Assembly: GCA_050084985.1 (NCBI GenBank)
Contig: JBITNC010000001.1
Span: forward strand, 106,206,001 to 106,270,000
DNA: 64,000 bases
Source of the DNA: Nageia nagi
Taxonomy: Eukaryota; Pinophyta
Direction: 5' to 3'
A program made the translations under genes and the position numbers. Under the pieces are notes generated by a model. The model was not told where the DNA came from. It saw nothing but the letters and a program-made list of their open reading frames with translations, and ran no database searches. Shown here piece by piece: positions 11,380 through 21,919 of the stretch. Each line of letters begins with the position of its first letter. Position 1 is the first letter of the stretch.

Positions 11380-12145
11380 TCCTACTACTACAACAAAAAT
11401 ATTACAAGCAGGTTATTATTGGCCTACTATGTTTTAAGATTCATTCACAATATCCTAGGAGTGTGACAAATGTAGCAAATATGTGGGAAAAAGGACATAA
11501 TCTACAATGCCTATTAATCCTATGGTTGTTGAAGAACCTTTTTGAAAATAGGGTCTAGAATTCATTGGTGTTATAAATCCAAATTCTTCAAAAGGCCACA
11601 AGTTTATTTTGACTGTAACAAACTACTTCACAAGATGGTAAGAAGTTATGCCATGTAAAAGTGTAGATTAAGAGGTAGTAATAGAGATGATCAAAAGGAT
11701 AATTAATCACTTTGACATCTTCTAGACTATTGTATTAGATAATGGTCCTACATTTATTGGTGCTAATTTATTAGGCTTTGTTGTTGGTTATGAGATCTAC
11801 TAGATTTTTTCTTCAAACTATTACCTATAAGGGAACGAGTTAGCAAAATCAATGAAAAAAACTTAACCCTGATCATCAAAAGGATAATTGAAGAGAATCC
11901 TAGATAGTGGCATGTACAAATAGACTATGTATTATGAGAAAATAGGATTAGTGTCAAATCATCCATCAATACATCCACTTATGCATTAGTTTATGGTAAG
12001 ATATTAGTATTGCCAATTCATCTTGAGTTAGCTACATTAAAAATTCTACAAGGGTTAGAAGACTATGACTTTGAACCATTGCAAGTAAGATTCAATAAGT
12101 TGATGAAGTTGGAAGAGGATAGAAATAAATCATATGAGTCTTTAT
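11380..12145 (+). pseudogene. T2 integrase, 5' part, interrupted by G1
   Basis: Shows the zinc-binding end (YYWPTMF-like at 11415, ECDKCSKYVGK-like at 11460), a DFIGVINPNSSKGHKFILTV stretch at 11560-11620, LDNGPTFIGANL at 11735, GNELAKSMKK at 11833, then LPIHLELATLKILQGLEDYD and RFNKLMKLEEDRNKSYESL up to the target duplication of G1. The second Asp (DNG) is present. The usual GLAE Glu is Lys, as in T1. Frameshifts and stops are numerous. The frame continues after the insertion at 16693. Confidence 0.75.
12141..12145. repeat. G1 target-site duplication, left (TTTAT)
   Basis: Five bases TTTAT immediately before the left LTR, identical to 16688-16692 after the right LTR. They interrupt the T2 integrase frame. 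Confidence 0.9.
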
Positions 12146-13246
12146 TGTAATATCCCCAAAACTCACAAAATGTGATTTTTGTTAAAGTGTAATATTCCAA
12201 AGTTGAAATATCACTACTTAGAAATTTATATATATTTATATATTTTTCTATCTAGCTCAATTCAAATCGGATCTACAAATTGAACAAGAAATAGAGCTAA
12301 AAATGAATTTTATTCTTCAAGAGCTAGGACGTCCCAAATGGACAAGTACAATACTCAAGGAAAAATACCCAAATGCTCAAGAAGGGGGATGTTTGCCCTT
12401 ATAAGGTAGATTTGGATGATCTAGCCCTGCAAGCTCTTCAATTTCTTCTCCCCAATGTTGGACAAGCCTCCTCACATTGATTCAGCTAGTATAGATCTAA
12501 GATGTGCCTCCTCACACTGATTTGGTAGGTTAGATCTGGATCTAGAATATGGTTGCACTAGTTAGATCTAGATCTACCCCACTGGTTAGATCTAGATTAG
12601 GGATGGAATAGTTCCACCACACTGGCTCAAACTATTCCAGTAACTCCACCTCATTGGCTTGAGCTACTCTAGCAACTCCACCTCACTAGCTTGAGTTACT
12701 ATCCTAGCTTAGGTAAGAACTCCACACTAGCTTGAGCTCTCCCACTAAGCTAGCTGGAAAGCTATAACTCCACTAGCTGCAAACCCCTAGAAAGAGATAA
12801 ACTCTGATGATTTTCAAGCATGCATGCAAATGATGCATCCCATCTCCTTTTATAATAAGATCTCTCATACCTTGGAATCATCCAAAGTGCAACATCCCTC
12901 TTCTGGTGTCTTGAGATGACCAATTAAATCATCTAGGGACCTAGGAAGCCCAACATCCCACAATGGTTGCCTAGAGATGCCAAATTACAAGATCATGGCT
13001 CATAAATGTAATGTCCCATTATAAGAGACTAATATTGCATTAATTACAAATAATTGGCTAGATTAATTAAATAAAATCTAAGGGTGAGTGCCTCAAGGGT
13101 CTCTTTAGCCTTGGTTACAGAAATAAATGTAAAATATTAATAAAATACTCCTAAATTAATTTATTTTTGGTTTCTCCTCCTTTGCCATGAATGTCACACT
13201 CCAAGAGGAGAGAAAGTGGACATTTTACAAATTTGGGGACATTACA
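12146..13246 (-). repeat. G1 LTR, 3' copy for the minus-strand element
   Basis: About 1,101 bases, aligning end to end with 15582-16687. Inside, near 12600-12750, is an imperfect tandem repeat of about 30-40 bases built on CTCCACCTCACTGGCTTGAG, also present in the other LTR. There is a shorter doubled GCCTCCTCACA-CTGATT block near 12460-12530. Confidence 0.92.
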
Positions 13247-13261
13247 AGTCTCCCCTTCCTG
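13247..13261 (-). promoter_or_regulatory. G1 polypurine tract
   Basis: The minus strand reads CAGGAAGGGGAGACT immediately before the LTR start. This is the expected primer for second-strand synthesis. Confidence 0.8.
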
Positions 13262-13865
13262 AATTGCTTATCTCGAAGCAACTCAAGATAAATTGTCCCT
13301 TCTCTTTCCCATCCTGAAAAGCTATAATATGGATGAAAGAACAAGGAGAAAGAGTTTGCTGCAAGTGATGGCCAAAATGTCTACCTTCATAGCTCCATAA
13401 CCCAATGTCCAAGTCCTGAATGAAATCAAGGAGTGCTAGTGGGTTATCTTCTATCCAAGACAATGTCACATGATGGGAGGGAGAATTTGTAATTTTAGCA
13501 AGCATGAATACATTCATCCCAACATCCTAATGGTCTAAGTGGCTAAGTGGTTCACAAGGAAAAGTATGATGAAGTAATACCAAATCTCCAATCCCTCTAT
13601 TTCTCATTTTAAGCAAGATGATGGACAATTTGTCCTAAAACATTTTGCAGCAATATACTTGTAATAGGGACATATATGCCAAAGAGACGTAAATCTGACT
13701 AGCAAGTATTATAACTTGTTTCCAATCTTCAATCAACCTCCAACTTATTATCCAAAAAAAGAACACTCTTAACTAATTCATTAGTGGCTGAGCAAATATG
13801 GGTGTGTTACCTTGGGACTAGGTGACATCTTGCATGGTAGTTCTATTTGGGATGTGAGGAATGAT
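13262..13865 (-). pseudogene. G1 3' internal region with a 91-codon open frame
   Basis: Lies between the protease ORF and the purine tract. An open frame at 13242-13517 (91 codons) ends two to three codons into the LTR region with GRGDL and shows SPSHHVTLSWIEDNPLALLD upstream. I do not recognise it. It could be a remnant of the C-terminal end of a former pol, because its position just before the purine tract is where that end would fall, but no integrase or chromodomain motif is visible. The rest (13520-13865) has no open frame. Confidence 0.35.
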
Positions 13866-14507
13866 TCAATGTTGTTGCTTTGGATCTTCTATTACTTCCA
13901 ATTGATGGGCTTGTGAAGTGGCCCTATGGTTACCCTGCAATCCTCTCATGATGACATCCTTTCCATTTGCCAGGAACTTCATTTCTAAGGTGTCATAATT
14001 TGTCCTAATCTCCCCCAATGTTTTTAGCCATTGAATTTTAAAGACCATGTGCAAGGTCCCTCCCATGGGATATACATAGAAATCACTTCTCATGGAGTAA
14101 TTATTGGTCTCAACTGGAAGTTGTCTAATCAACTTATTGTAAAATGAGATTTGGCCATTAGCATTGGCCACATTGAATCCTTCAAAAACATCAATCCTTA
14201 CTCCTTTCTCAGCAGCAAACAAAGCATCAATGAAGTTGTGAGATGCCCCTCCATCGATAAGAATAGTCACTTCTTCTCCTAGAGCTCTTCCTTGAATGCA
14301 GAATGTGGGGCAATGGGGTACTCCACTAATGGTGGCCAAGGTGCCATTATTGGAAAACTCTTCCACAAATTTTGAAATGCTCCATAGATCTAATTCAGGT
14401 TCCTCCATCTCCACTACCCCTACATAATTGAGTTGCACCTTCCCATTATAGCAATGGCCTGGCTCCCATGATCCTCTACAAACAAAGCACATTTTCCTTC
14501 TTCTCAT
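13866..14507 (-). CDS. G1 zinc knuckle and aspartic protease, 213-codon open frame
   Basis: The frame begins near a CFVCRGSWEPGHC zinc knuckle (C-x2-C-x3-W-x-P-G-H-x-C, residues 7-19), which binds RNA in gag. Around residue 80 it holds VTILIDGGASHNFIDALF, the retropepsin active site with D-G-G-A where D-S-G-A is usual. It ends with GNHRATSQ and a stop at 13866. G2 carries the same D-G-G-A and W-x-P-G-H-x-C motifs, so the two belong to related Ty3/gypsy lineages. The frame is open over its whole length, longer than most in this window, in keeping with the younger age of G1. RT does not follow. The start shown is the first Met of the frame, so gag is probably continuous upstream through a frameshift or lost stop. 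Confidence 0.75.
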   Translation of the reverse strand: MRRRKMCFVCRGSWEPGHCYNGKVQLNYVGVVEMEEPELDLWSISKFVEEFSNNGTLATISGVPHCPTFCIQGRALGEEVTILIDGGASHNFIDALFAAEKGVRIDVFEGFNVANANGQISFYNKLIRQLPVETNNYSMRSDFYVYPMGGTLHMVFKIQWLKTLGEIRTNYDTLEMKFLANGKDVIMRGLQGNHRATSQAHQLEVIEDPKQQH

Positions 14508-15544
14508 TTCAAAATGTGAGATATCTTGATCCCTCTATGTCTGCTCCAATAGCCATGCATTTCTCCTTGTTGGAGATGTGAGCCTTCCTTGGCTCCCATT
14601 CATTTTACTTACTAGCACAATTTGTTGTTGGGGTGGCTACATCCTTCCTTGATTGCTCTTTCCTTAGATTAGACTGGTTGATTCAAGTGCTACTGATAGA
14701 TCTAAAACCATAACAAAAACATTCATAAACTCATCTACATATTCTTCAACTGTACCTTTCTATTGGATCTTAGTGAGCTCATGGAAGTAACTTTCTTCAA
14801 TCTTCTTTTCAAAACGTTCTAGCAACCTTTGGTAAAATTCATCAAAAGTCAAGATCTGGTCATGCCCCAATATTTTCAATCCATGGTGCCACCACTCATA
14901 GGCTCATCCCTTTAGGGAGAGTGTGGCAAAACATATGGCCTCATCTTCTACCATGGAATTGAAAGATAGGTTCATTTGGAGCTGGTGAATCCATCCTCTT
15001 ACCGAGATCCCTGCACCTCCATCAAATTTCTCTAATTGGATCTTCTGTAATGGCTCCTTAAAGATAGGTGGGCATCCTCTTTGTCCTCCCTCCAATTGTC
15101 CACAAAATTCTTGGAAAGATATGATATTTTTGTACTCTACTAGTTTGGCCATGTACTCATCGAATAATTGGTCAAGCCTCTCCCAATGTCTTCGATAGAT
15201 CTCCTTTGGATCTTCCTCTTTTCTAAAAAGAGGCTTAGGTGGAATAGGTATAGACTTTTAGTAATGAGATACAGCCCTAGATGAGCTCTCTCTTTGGCTA
15301 TTTCTATTCTCCTAGTTGGGTGGTGGAGTCTAGTTCCCTCTTTAGGATGTGAGTATCTGCAATTGTTCATCATCTTCCTTAATGCATCTAAGATGGCTAT
15401 GTTGGAATCGACCATGTTCCCTTGTTTGGCTTCCTCCCACTCTTCAGATCCCTCCAAATTTGTTATGTCTTTCTCCTCTAAGCTCAACTGGTAATTAGGA
15501 TCACTTCTTCCTCTCAAGTAGTAATTATGGATCTTGGGTGGCAT
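14508..15544 (-). pseudogene. G1 gag, broken by a frameshift
   Basis: The first Met (15542-15544) lies 24 bases inside the primer site, a normal leader for this element type. Two overlapping open frames follow: 15140-15544 (134 codons) and 14904-15152 (82 codons). The second has IQLEKFDGGAGISVRGWIHQ, QMNLSFNSMVEDEAICFATL and SLKG, the capsid-like retrotransposon gag core in which a field of hydrophobic and Trp residues precedes a LxG end. The stretch 14508-14900 is less readable but leads into the zinc knuckle. The G2 gag has the same FNGQDGLSARSWLQKLQPYF-type core. Gag would package the element RNA into particles. Confidence 0.7.
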
Positions 15545-15568
15545 GAGTACAGGTTGGCAGGAAAACTA

Positions 15569-15580
15569 GCTCTGATACCA
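15569..15580 (-). promoter_or_regulatory. G1 primer-binding site, initiator Met tRNA
   Basis: The minus strand reads TGGTATCAGAGC, a perfect match to the 3' end complement of plant initiator methionine tRNA, one base from the LTR end at 15582. Confidence 0.95.
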
Positions 15581-15581
15581 C

Positions 15582-16687
15582 TGTAATATCCCTAAAACTC
15601 ATAAAATGTGATTTTTGTTAAAGTGTAATATTCCAAAGTTGAAATATCACTATTTAGGAATTTTTATATATTTTTATATATTTCTATCTAGCTCAATTGA
15701 AATTAGATCTGCAAATTGAACAAGAAATAAAGCCAAAATTGAATTTTATTCTTCAAGAGCTAGGATGTCCCAAATGGATAAGTACAATACTCAAGGAAAA
15801 ATACCCAAATGCTCAAGAAGGGGGACATTTTCCCTCATAAGGTAGATTTGGATGATCTAGCCCTACAAGCTCTTTAATTTCTTCTCCTCAATGCTGGATG
15901 AGCCTCCTCACACTGATTCGACTAGTCTGGATCTAAGATGTGCCTCCTCACACTGATTTGGTAGGTTAGATCTAGATCTAGAATATGGTCGCACTGGCTG
16001 GATCTAGATCTACCCCATTGGCTAGATCTAGATTAAGGACAAAATAGTTCCACCACACTAGCTCAAACTACTCCAGTAACTCCACCTCATTGGCTCAAGC
16101 TACTCTAGCAAATCCAACTCATTGGCTCGAGTTACTATCCTATCTTAGGTAAGAACTCCTCCACACTAGCTCGAGCTCTCCCACTAAGCTAGCTAGAAAG
16201 TTGTAACTCCACTAGCTGCTAACCCCTAAAAAGAGATAAACTCTAATGATTTTTAAGCATGCCCACAAATGATGCATCCCATCTCTTTTTATAACAAGAT
16301 CTCTCATACCTTGGAATCACCCAAAGTGCAACATCCCTCTTTTGGTGTCTTGGGATGACCAATTAAATCATCTAGGGACCTAGGAAGCCCAACATCCCAC
16401 AATGGTTACCTAAAGATGCCAAATTACAAGATCAATGGCTCATAAATGCAACATCCCATTATGAGAGACTAATATTGAATTAATTACAAATAATTGAGCT
16501 AGATTAATTAAATAAAATCCAAGGGTGAGTGCCTGAAGGGTCTCTTTAGCCTTGGTTACAGAAATAAATGCAAAATATTAATAAAATACTCCTAAATTAA
16601 TTTATTTTTGGTTTCTCCTCCTTTACCATGAATGTCACACTCCAAGAGGAGAGAAAGTGGATGTTTTACAAATTTGGGGACATTACA
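15582..16687 (-). repeat. G1 LTR, 5' copy for the minus-strand element
   Basis: About 1,106 bases, starting TGTAATATCC at 15582 and ending CATTACA at 16687, with the same internal short tandem blocks as 12146-13246. Directly followed by the target duplication. Differences from the other copy are mostly transitions. Confidence 0.92.
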
Positions 16688-16692
16688 TTTAT
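16688..16692. repeat. G1 target-site duplication, right (TTTAT)
   Basis: Matches 12141-12145. T2 integrase coding resumes directly after it. Confidence 0.9.
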
Positions 16693-16975
16693 AGCATCAA
16701 AAATAGATTTTAAGAAGTATTTTCAAAAGAAAAAGTTCTCATCGATCAAGTTTGAAGTTAGAGACATCATTCTTAAATGGAACAAAGAAAGAGCAAAGCT
16801 TGGGAAACATCACAAATTTGATTCCTTATAGATCAAGTCCTATATTATACTTCACGCTATGTAGAATAATGCATTTAATCTTCAAGATATTATCAATTCC
16901 TAAGAACTACCTATCTCAATGAATGAGATCTATTTGAAATATTACTAGGTGATTGGGTGATTTTATAACACCTGC
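16693..16975 (+). pseudogene. T2 integrase, C-terminal part after G1
   Basis: Reads FKKYFQKKKFSSIKFEVRDI, ILKWNKERAKLGKHHKFDSL, then QDI and LPISMNEIYLKYY, the standard C-terminal tail of Tat-type integrases (FxVGDxVLxWDxxR, HxKFDxLWxGP, LPVNGxxLKxYY). It continues the frame broken at 12145. The open frame 16628-16831 starts with a Met inside the G1 LTR and runs through the target duplication into this tail. That is a chance fusion, not a gene. Confidence 0.75.
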
Positions 16976-17525
16976 TAAGATTGTATATTGTAAATACTCC
17001 AACATTTTTTTTATTATCATTATCAAAAATAAAAATATTTATATATTGGTTCACCAATGGTGTAATTTTTAAGGAGGTAGGTACCTATTAATGCTTACTA
17101 ACTAAGCATGGTGGAGGTTAAACCTAATGGATGTAAACCATCTTATCAAAAGGATGGTATTTAAGAATAGATTTTTTCTTAAAAACCATCAACCATAACT
17201 TTACTTCCAATTTAAATATGATGTGCTTAAATTGAATGTGATCTTACCTATCATCTCTAACATTGTACTCTATATGAACCCTGATATTTCTTATTCATTA
17301 ATTACCATTCATAGATATCAATCATAAACGCTAGGAAAATAAAACATATGCCAAAACCTTTTGTTTCATCATTTAACAAGTTTTAGATCCTAAGTTTTCA
17401 AGAGTTGTAGAGCATATTATCTATAAATTTATTCACATGAGGTGTAGAAGAGTATCATATGTTGATCTTACAAAGGTTCTATGTACTTGATGCTTACCCA
17501 AGCTACATAGAAGTTATTTAACACT
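16976..17525 (+). other. T2 spacer between integrase and second ORF
   Basis: Non-coding, homologous to 2301-2700 of T1 through short conserved blocks such as GATGTAAACCATCTTATCAA. No gene or splice signal could be supported. Confidence 0.5.
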
Positions 17526-20500
17526 ATGGAAAGTAGTAAAAATCCTATAGCAATTAAGGAAGAGGGAATGGATGCTAACTTGATAGCTATTTATAATTAA
17601 TACTTAAATAATGTTCTTGATATCAACTAGATAGAAGTTAGGGTCATGAATCCTATGGATACCTAGCAAGCAAAACCTAAAATAATCATATTACAAGCTC
17701 TAGTGGAAGGAGGGCTTTAGATTGAACCAGAAACACTATCCATAGTACCCACATCAATTAATCTAAAAGTATCAATACTTACAAAATTCCATGGCCCATA
17801 TTATGAGTTTATGGATAAATTATATGCCCCAATGATGTAGATTCTCATGGGAAGGGTTACTAACAAACTGCACTAGTCAACCATGGAGGAGTTGTAAGGA
17901 GGCAACAACATTGAAGATTGGTATATTTTTAGGAATGATATAGTTATAATAAGGTATGTGTATTTTGAGAACCCATTTTTGCTACCAAATTTTGTTACCT
18001 CTTAGTTATATTATTTAGAAATGGGTAGGAAAATGTGTGCAATATAAACTAAGTATGGGCTAGGGGATAATTGTAAACCCATTATCAAAATACCTTCCAC
18101 TGCTACAAATTTTACTTTAATAGAAACAGGTTGTAAAGATGAGCTAGAGGATTTTATTCTATGAAAGTTTAAATTAGATAGGAAGATTACCCTTGGGTGT
18201 ATAACCCAATGTGCAATATTACAAAATTAATAAAATCAAATAAAAAATTTCTAACATTTAGGCATGAACCTCGACCCCATATTGAATATTTTATAAATCA
18301 AACTAAGCAAGAAGCTAAATCTTCCCTAAAATGGGAGTCCAAAATTTTGGATAAGGTATGGATGGCCTTATATGGTGTTAAAAAGTATAGAATCTAGTAG
18401 TTTAGCGGATAAGATTTCTCTTTAGCCCTACAGATCATTGCTTAGTTGCAAGATAAGTTGGGATGGGGCCCCAACAAAATTAAATATTTTACCAAGTTCA
18501 AATTTGAGTATACCACTAAGTCAAGCATGCTCAAAGCATGCATTTTGGTAAATTCATATTAGATCAATATTGGCATGTTGATTAGAAAAGGGACAACCAT
18601 TGATAGATATTCAACAATAGGTAATGGGAGAAAATCATCCATTAGCCTAGTGGGCATAGTAGCTTCAAGATCTAAATATGAGAAAAGATGATGAAGCCTT
18701 AAGTTCATAATAGCTTCAAAAAATGAAAAAGGAGCTCAAATTACAATAGTTTAAACCTCTTAGGAGTCCTCTCCAAAGAGGAAAAAATGAATTAGGTTAA
18801 TAGCCAAATAGCAATAGGCCCCATAGGAGAAACAAGTACCAGAAAAGAAGGCACATACTAGCAAACCATTTGAAGAAATAAGCACCTAGATCCCTTCTCC
18901 TTGGGTAATAAACCATGATCAGCCTAAACTAAGTACTAGGGAAACTGAGCTAGTGGATGCTAAAGAAACTCAAAAACCCCAAATCACTGATACCATTATT
19001 TATTAGGATGTGTAAGAGGAAATAAGGGATTAAGTGCAAAAAGGGGGAGGAAATCTATTAAGAATAGGTGCTACCATAGCAGTAAGAGATGAAGTGGGTA
19101 AATATAGAGATCATGATGATGATGATAAGGATTTAAATAAAAAGAAAGAGTCCATCCCAAAGGATAAGCCACCTAAAAAGGATCCTATCATAGATGAAGA
19201 AGAAGAGGACGAACATGTAATACCTATTGTAGAGACAACACAAATGCCTACCAAAGATACTTCAACATCAACTTTAGGAGCAAGTGCATCTCCTCATTCT
19301 TTAATTTCTTTTTCTATGGCCTTGTAAGAGGAAATAAAAATAATATTTTCTAATCAAGTAGTAAAGCCCATTGATTAAGCAACATTTTTTAATAAACCCC
19401 TTATGCTCCTTAAGAAAAAGGGGAGAATTTTAAGTAAAGTAACAAAAATAAGGGATATCAAAATTGCTCATATGCCTTTCAAAGAATGGAAACTAGACAC
19501 AACTCCAATGAATGTGATAAATGTAAATATTTAGAGTGCTCTAGCTATAGATCAATCCAAGTTTCTAGTTAATACTTCCATGGTAGCTAAAAAGAGTATC
19601 CAATCTATGGAGAATAAGATAGAGAAGCTAAATAAAAAGATTGATCAATATAAAAAGGATTGCTTGTAGAAAGATAAAATGTTAGTCAGGTTATAGAATC
19701 GAAATAAAGAGTTGATTGAAAAATTGGTCAAGAAGTAGTCTAAGTATGAAAAGAGCCTTGAAGAGGGTAAGGTTGAGTTGGAAAACATGAAAAAATAGAT
19801 CGAAGACTTAAAGTCTCAAGCCATAGTGATAGAAAATTAAAAAGCTTAGTAGATTGAAGAGGAGTTGAAGAAAGTAGTACCAACAAATAAAGTGCTAAAT
19901 GATGATAAGGTCAAGCTACTATAAATTGTTAAGAATTTCATAAAACATTGGTTGAGAAGATAGGAGAAAAACTAGTTAGCATGTCTTAGCTCTATCTATT
20001 GCAATATTAAATAAAATAGGCTCTCCAACATTACATTGTTCAGACTACACTTCATAAATTAGCCTTATCAATCCCCAAATCAAAAATTCAAGGAATGCAA
20101 AGTTGGCTTAGGGCCTTAATAGAGAAATATTTGCCCATAGTTACTTCATGGCTAAGATAACCATTCCAAGAAGGACCAAGGATATCTATGATTTGTAAGA
20201 TTTAATGTTTTCTTTGGACTTGGAGAAACATAAATTAAAGATAGAGATTAGCTTTGTAAATATATTCTTTAGTTCAATTAAAGGCTCCCAAATTATGGGA
20301 GGAACAAGATGTATAGGTTAGCACCAATTGATGGATGGCAAATACCAAATAATTTTTGGAATAGTCATTTTTTGAGAAACAAATTTTAGACCTGCAAGTA
20401 ATAAATCACTTAACCTAGGAAGTGGTATCTAGATTATTGTATGCTAGAAGATTAGAGAATGTGTTGATGAACTTCAAAGTGAATATAGTCAAATTATAAA

Positions 20501-20740
20501 AATGCCTTATTTTTTCACAAGTGGATAATCAAGATCTAAAGGATCTATATAAGAAGATATAGTGGCTTCTTCCTTCAGAATTAGTTGCATCTCTAGAATT
20601 CTTATCAAAAGATACATTTGGGAAAGTAAGTGGAAGTGAAAAATAAGGGTGCTATTCTTTAGCAAGTTGAAGACCCCAAGAGCTACTAGAAGACTATTAT
20701 TCTTTCAAAATTACACTATGTAAGGAGGGTAACATTATGC
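17526..20740 (+). pseudogene. T2 second ORF: large unrecognised protein with coiled coil
   Basis: One reading frame can be followed with many TAG or TAA interruptions from an ATG at 17526 for roughly 1,000 codons. Visible parts: an N-terminal domain with LTKFHGPYYEFMDKLYAPMM (17790), ENPFLLPNFVTS and MGRKMCAI-TKYGLGDN (18020-18070), KIPSTATNFTLIETGCKDEL (18100), an open piece at 18197-18397 ending VWMALYGVKKYRI, then KLGWGPNKIKYFTKFKFEYT (18455). A charged linker follows (19034-19327: DHDDDDKDLNKKKES, DEEEEDEHV), then a Lys/Glu heptad-rich coiled-coil stretch at about 19590-19930. T1 carries the N-terminal half at 1-2300, so it belongs to the element. Extra ORFs are known in Tat and Athila elements, but I cannot match this one to any described product. 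Confidence 0.55.
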
Positions 20741-21919
20741 TATTCCTTCATTCTTTCATTCAATTATTCTTTCTCAATAAGATCTATGATTTTAATTCCC
20801 ATTTCTTACTCACCTTTCATTATTTTATAAGTATTGTAATGAGCATATAGTCTTTATACTTAGTCATTTTTGTCAAGTTTTGTTAAGACTAGGAAATTCT
20901 AGGTCATGTTTACATTGCATTTTATTGGGTCTTGATCTTGTAAATGTTAGTTAAAATCACCATCTTATTTAGGATGAGCATTGTTTATTTAGTCATTTGG
21001 ATCAAATCTGATAATATCTCATAGTACATGATAATGAGTGTCAATCTTTTAAAGCTAGCTAAGTCTTTTATTGGCTTTTATTACTAGATGTTGTTATTTA
21101 AATAAGTTTCTTATGTTTCTCCTACAAACACAATTGAGTCTTCATGAGTAAATGTACTAAGGCAAAAAGGTAGTTTTATTTTTTTTATATCCTATCTAGG
21201 AGTTAATGTAACATGTAACAGAATTAAGTGTCTAGTCCAAGTTTAGGTCTTAAATGAGTTCAAATAAAAAAGATTTAAGTTTTATAGATCTAGGTACTCT
21301 TTTTGGGTGATATTATAAATATGAGTCAATGGGTAATGTTCTAGATCCTATGGATTTCTAGAGAAAAAGTTGTACTGTATACCAAAACTTAGTGGGCATT
21401 AAGTTAGTCCATTAGTGGGTGTTACCAAAGGACAAAGAAATAAGAGAAACTTTAGTAAGTTCATTTTTTAAAACCTATTGATTTTGAGAAATGAAGTCAT
21501 ACCTTCTATTGAAAATTAGTGGACATTAAGGGAATTCCTAGTCAAGAATTAGATTCACCCAAAGCAAGCAAGACCCACTAAGCTGTAAAGAAAACTATGA
21601 GATAAGGAGAATACTTGGGTCCACTTAATCAAGAGTGTTTGATCCTCAAGGCCCTATCAATGTATCGAATATATCCCATTTGCACATGGAAGTAGTAGTT
21701 CCTCCTTGGGTTTTAATGTTCTATATTTCATTACTCTCATAGTTCCTACAACCCAAAGCTATAATGATCTTCATAAATGGTTGTAGAGAATAAGATGGCT
21801 ATCGATAAAACATAGACACAAACTATGCCACTCAATCCGATAGACCATACCTCAAAAATCAACTATAATTGCAATAAGATATAGTTAAAGATAAATATAA
21901 AGGATTACAACTAAGAAAG
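20741..21919 (+). other. Unassigned stretch between T2 and G2
   Basis: AT-rich with no open frame of note. It should contain the 3' untranslated part of T2 and perhaps a decayed LTR, but no second copy in the window allows it to be delimited. A short GTAAGGAGGG purine run at about 20722 could be a purine tract. This is weak. Confidence 0.3.

Larger units (their letters stand above)
12146..16687 (-). mobile_element. G1: gag-protease-only Ty3/gypsy element nested in T2
   Basis: A complete insertion: two direct LTRs of about 1.1 kb beginning TGTAAT and ending TTACA, a perfect initiator-Met primer site and a purine tract, flanked by TTTAT on both sides. The internal part is only 2.3 kb and, on the minus strand, holds gag, a zinc knuckle and a protease, with no recognisable RT, RNase H or integrase. 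It would have depended on another element for replication. The LTR pair differs at roughly one position in twelve over the first 200 bases by eye, so it is younger than T2 but not recent. Confidence 0.92.
7781..20740 (+). mobile_element. T2: decayed Tat-type Ty3/gypsy retrotransposon, split by G1
   Basis: Plus-strand counterpart of T1: linker, protease, plant-type RNase H, RT, native RNase H and integrase, interrupted at 12146 by G1, resuming at 16693 with the integrase tail, then a second ORF to about 20740. The copies differ at roughly one position in four or five by eye, with small indels. T2 is more decayed: the RT active-site segment is deleted and two acidic positions of the extra RNase H are changed. 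The 3' limit is a guess because no LTR could be matched. Confidence 0.8.

Noticed and set aside
13242-13517. Independent host gene
   Set aside because: It lies inside G1 between protease and purine tract and ends in the LTR, so it is element sequence.
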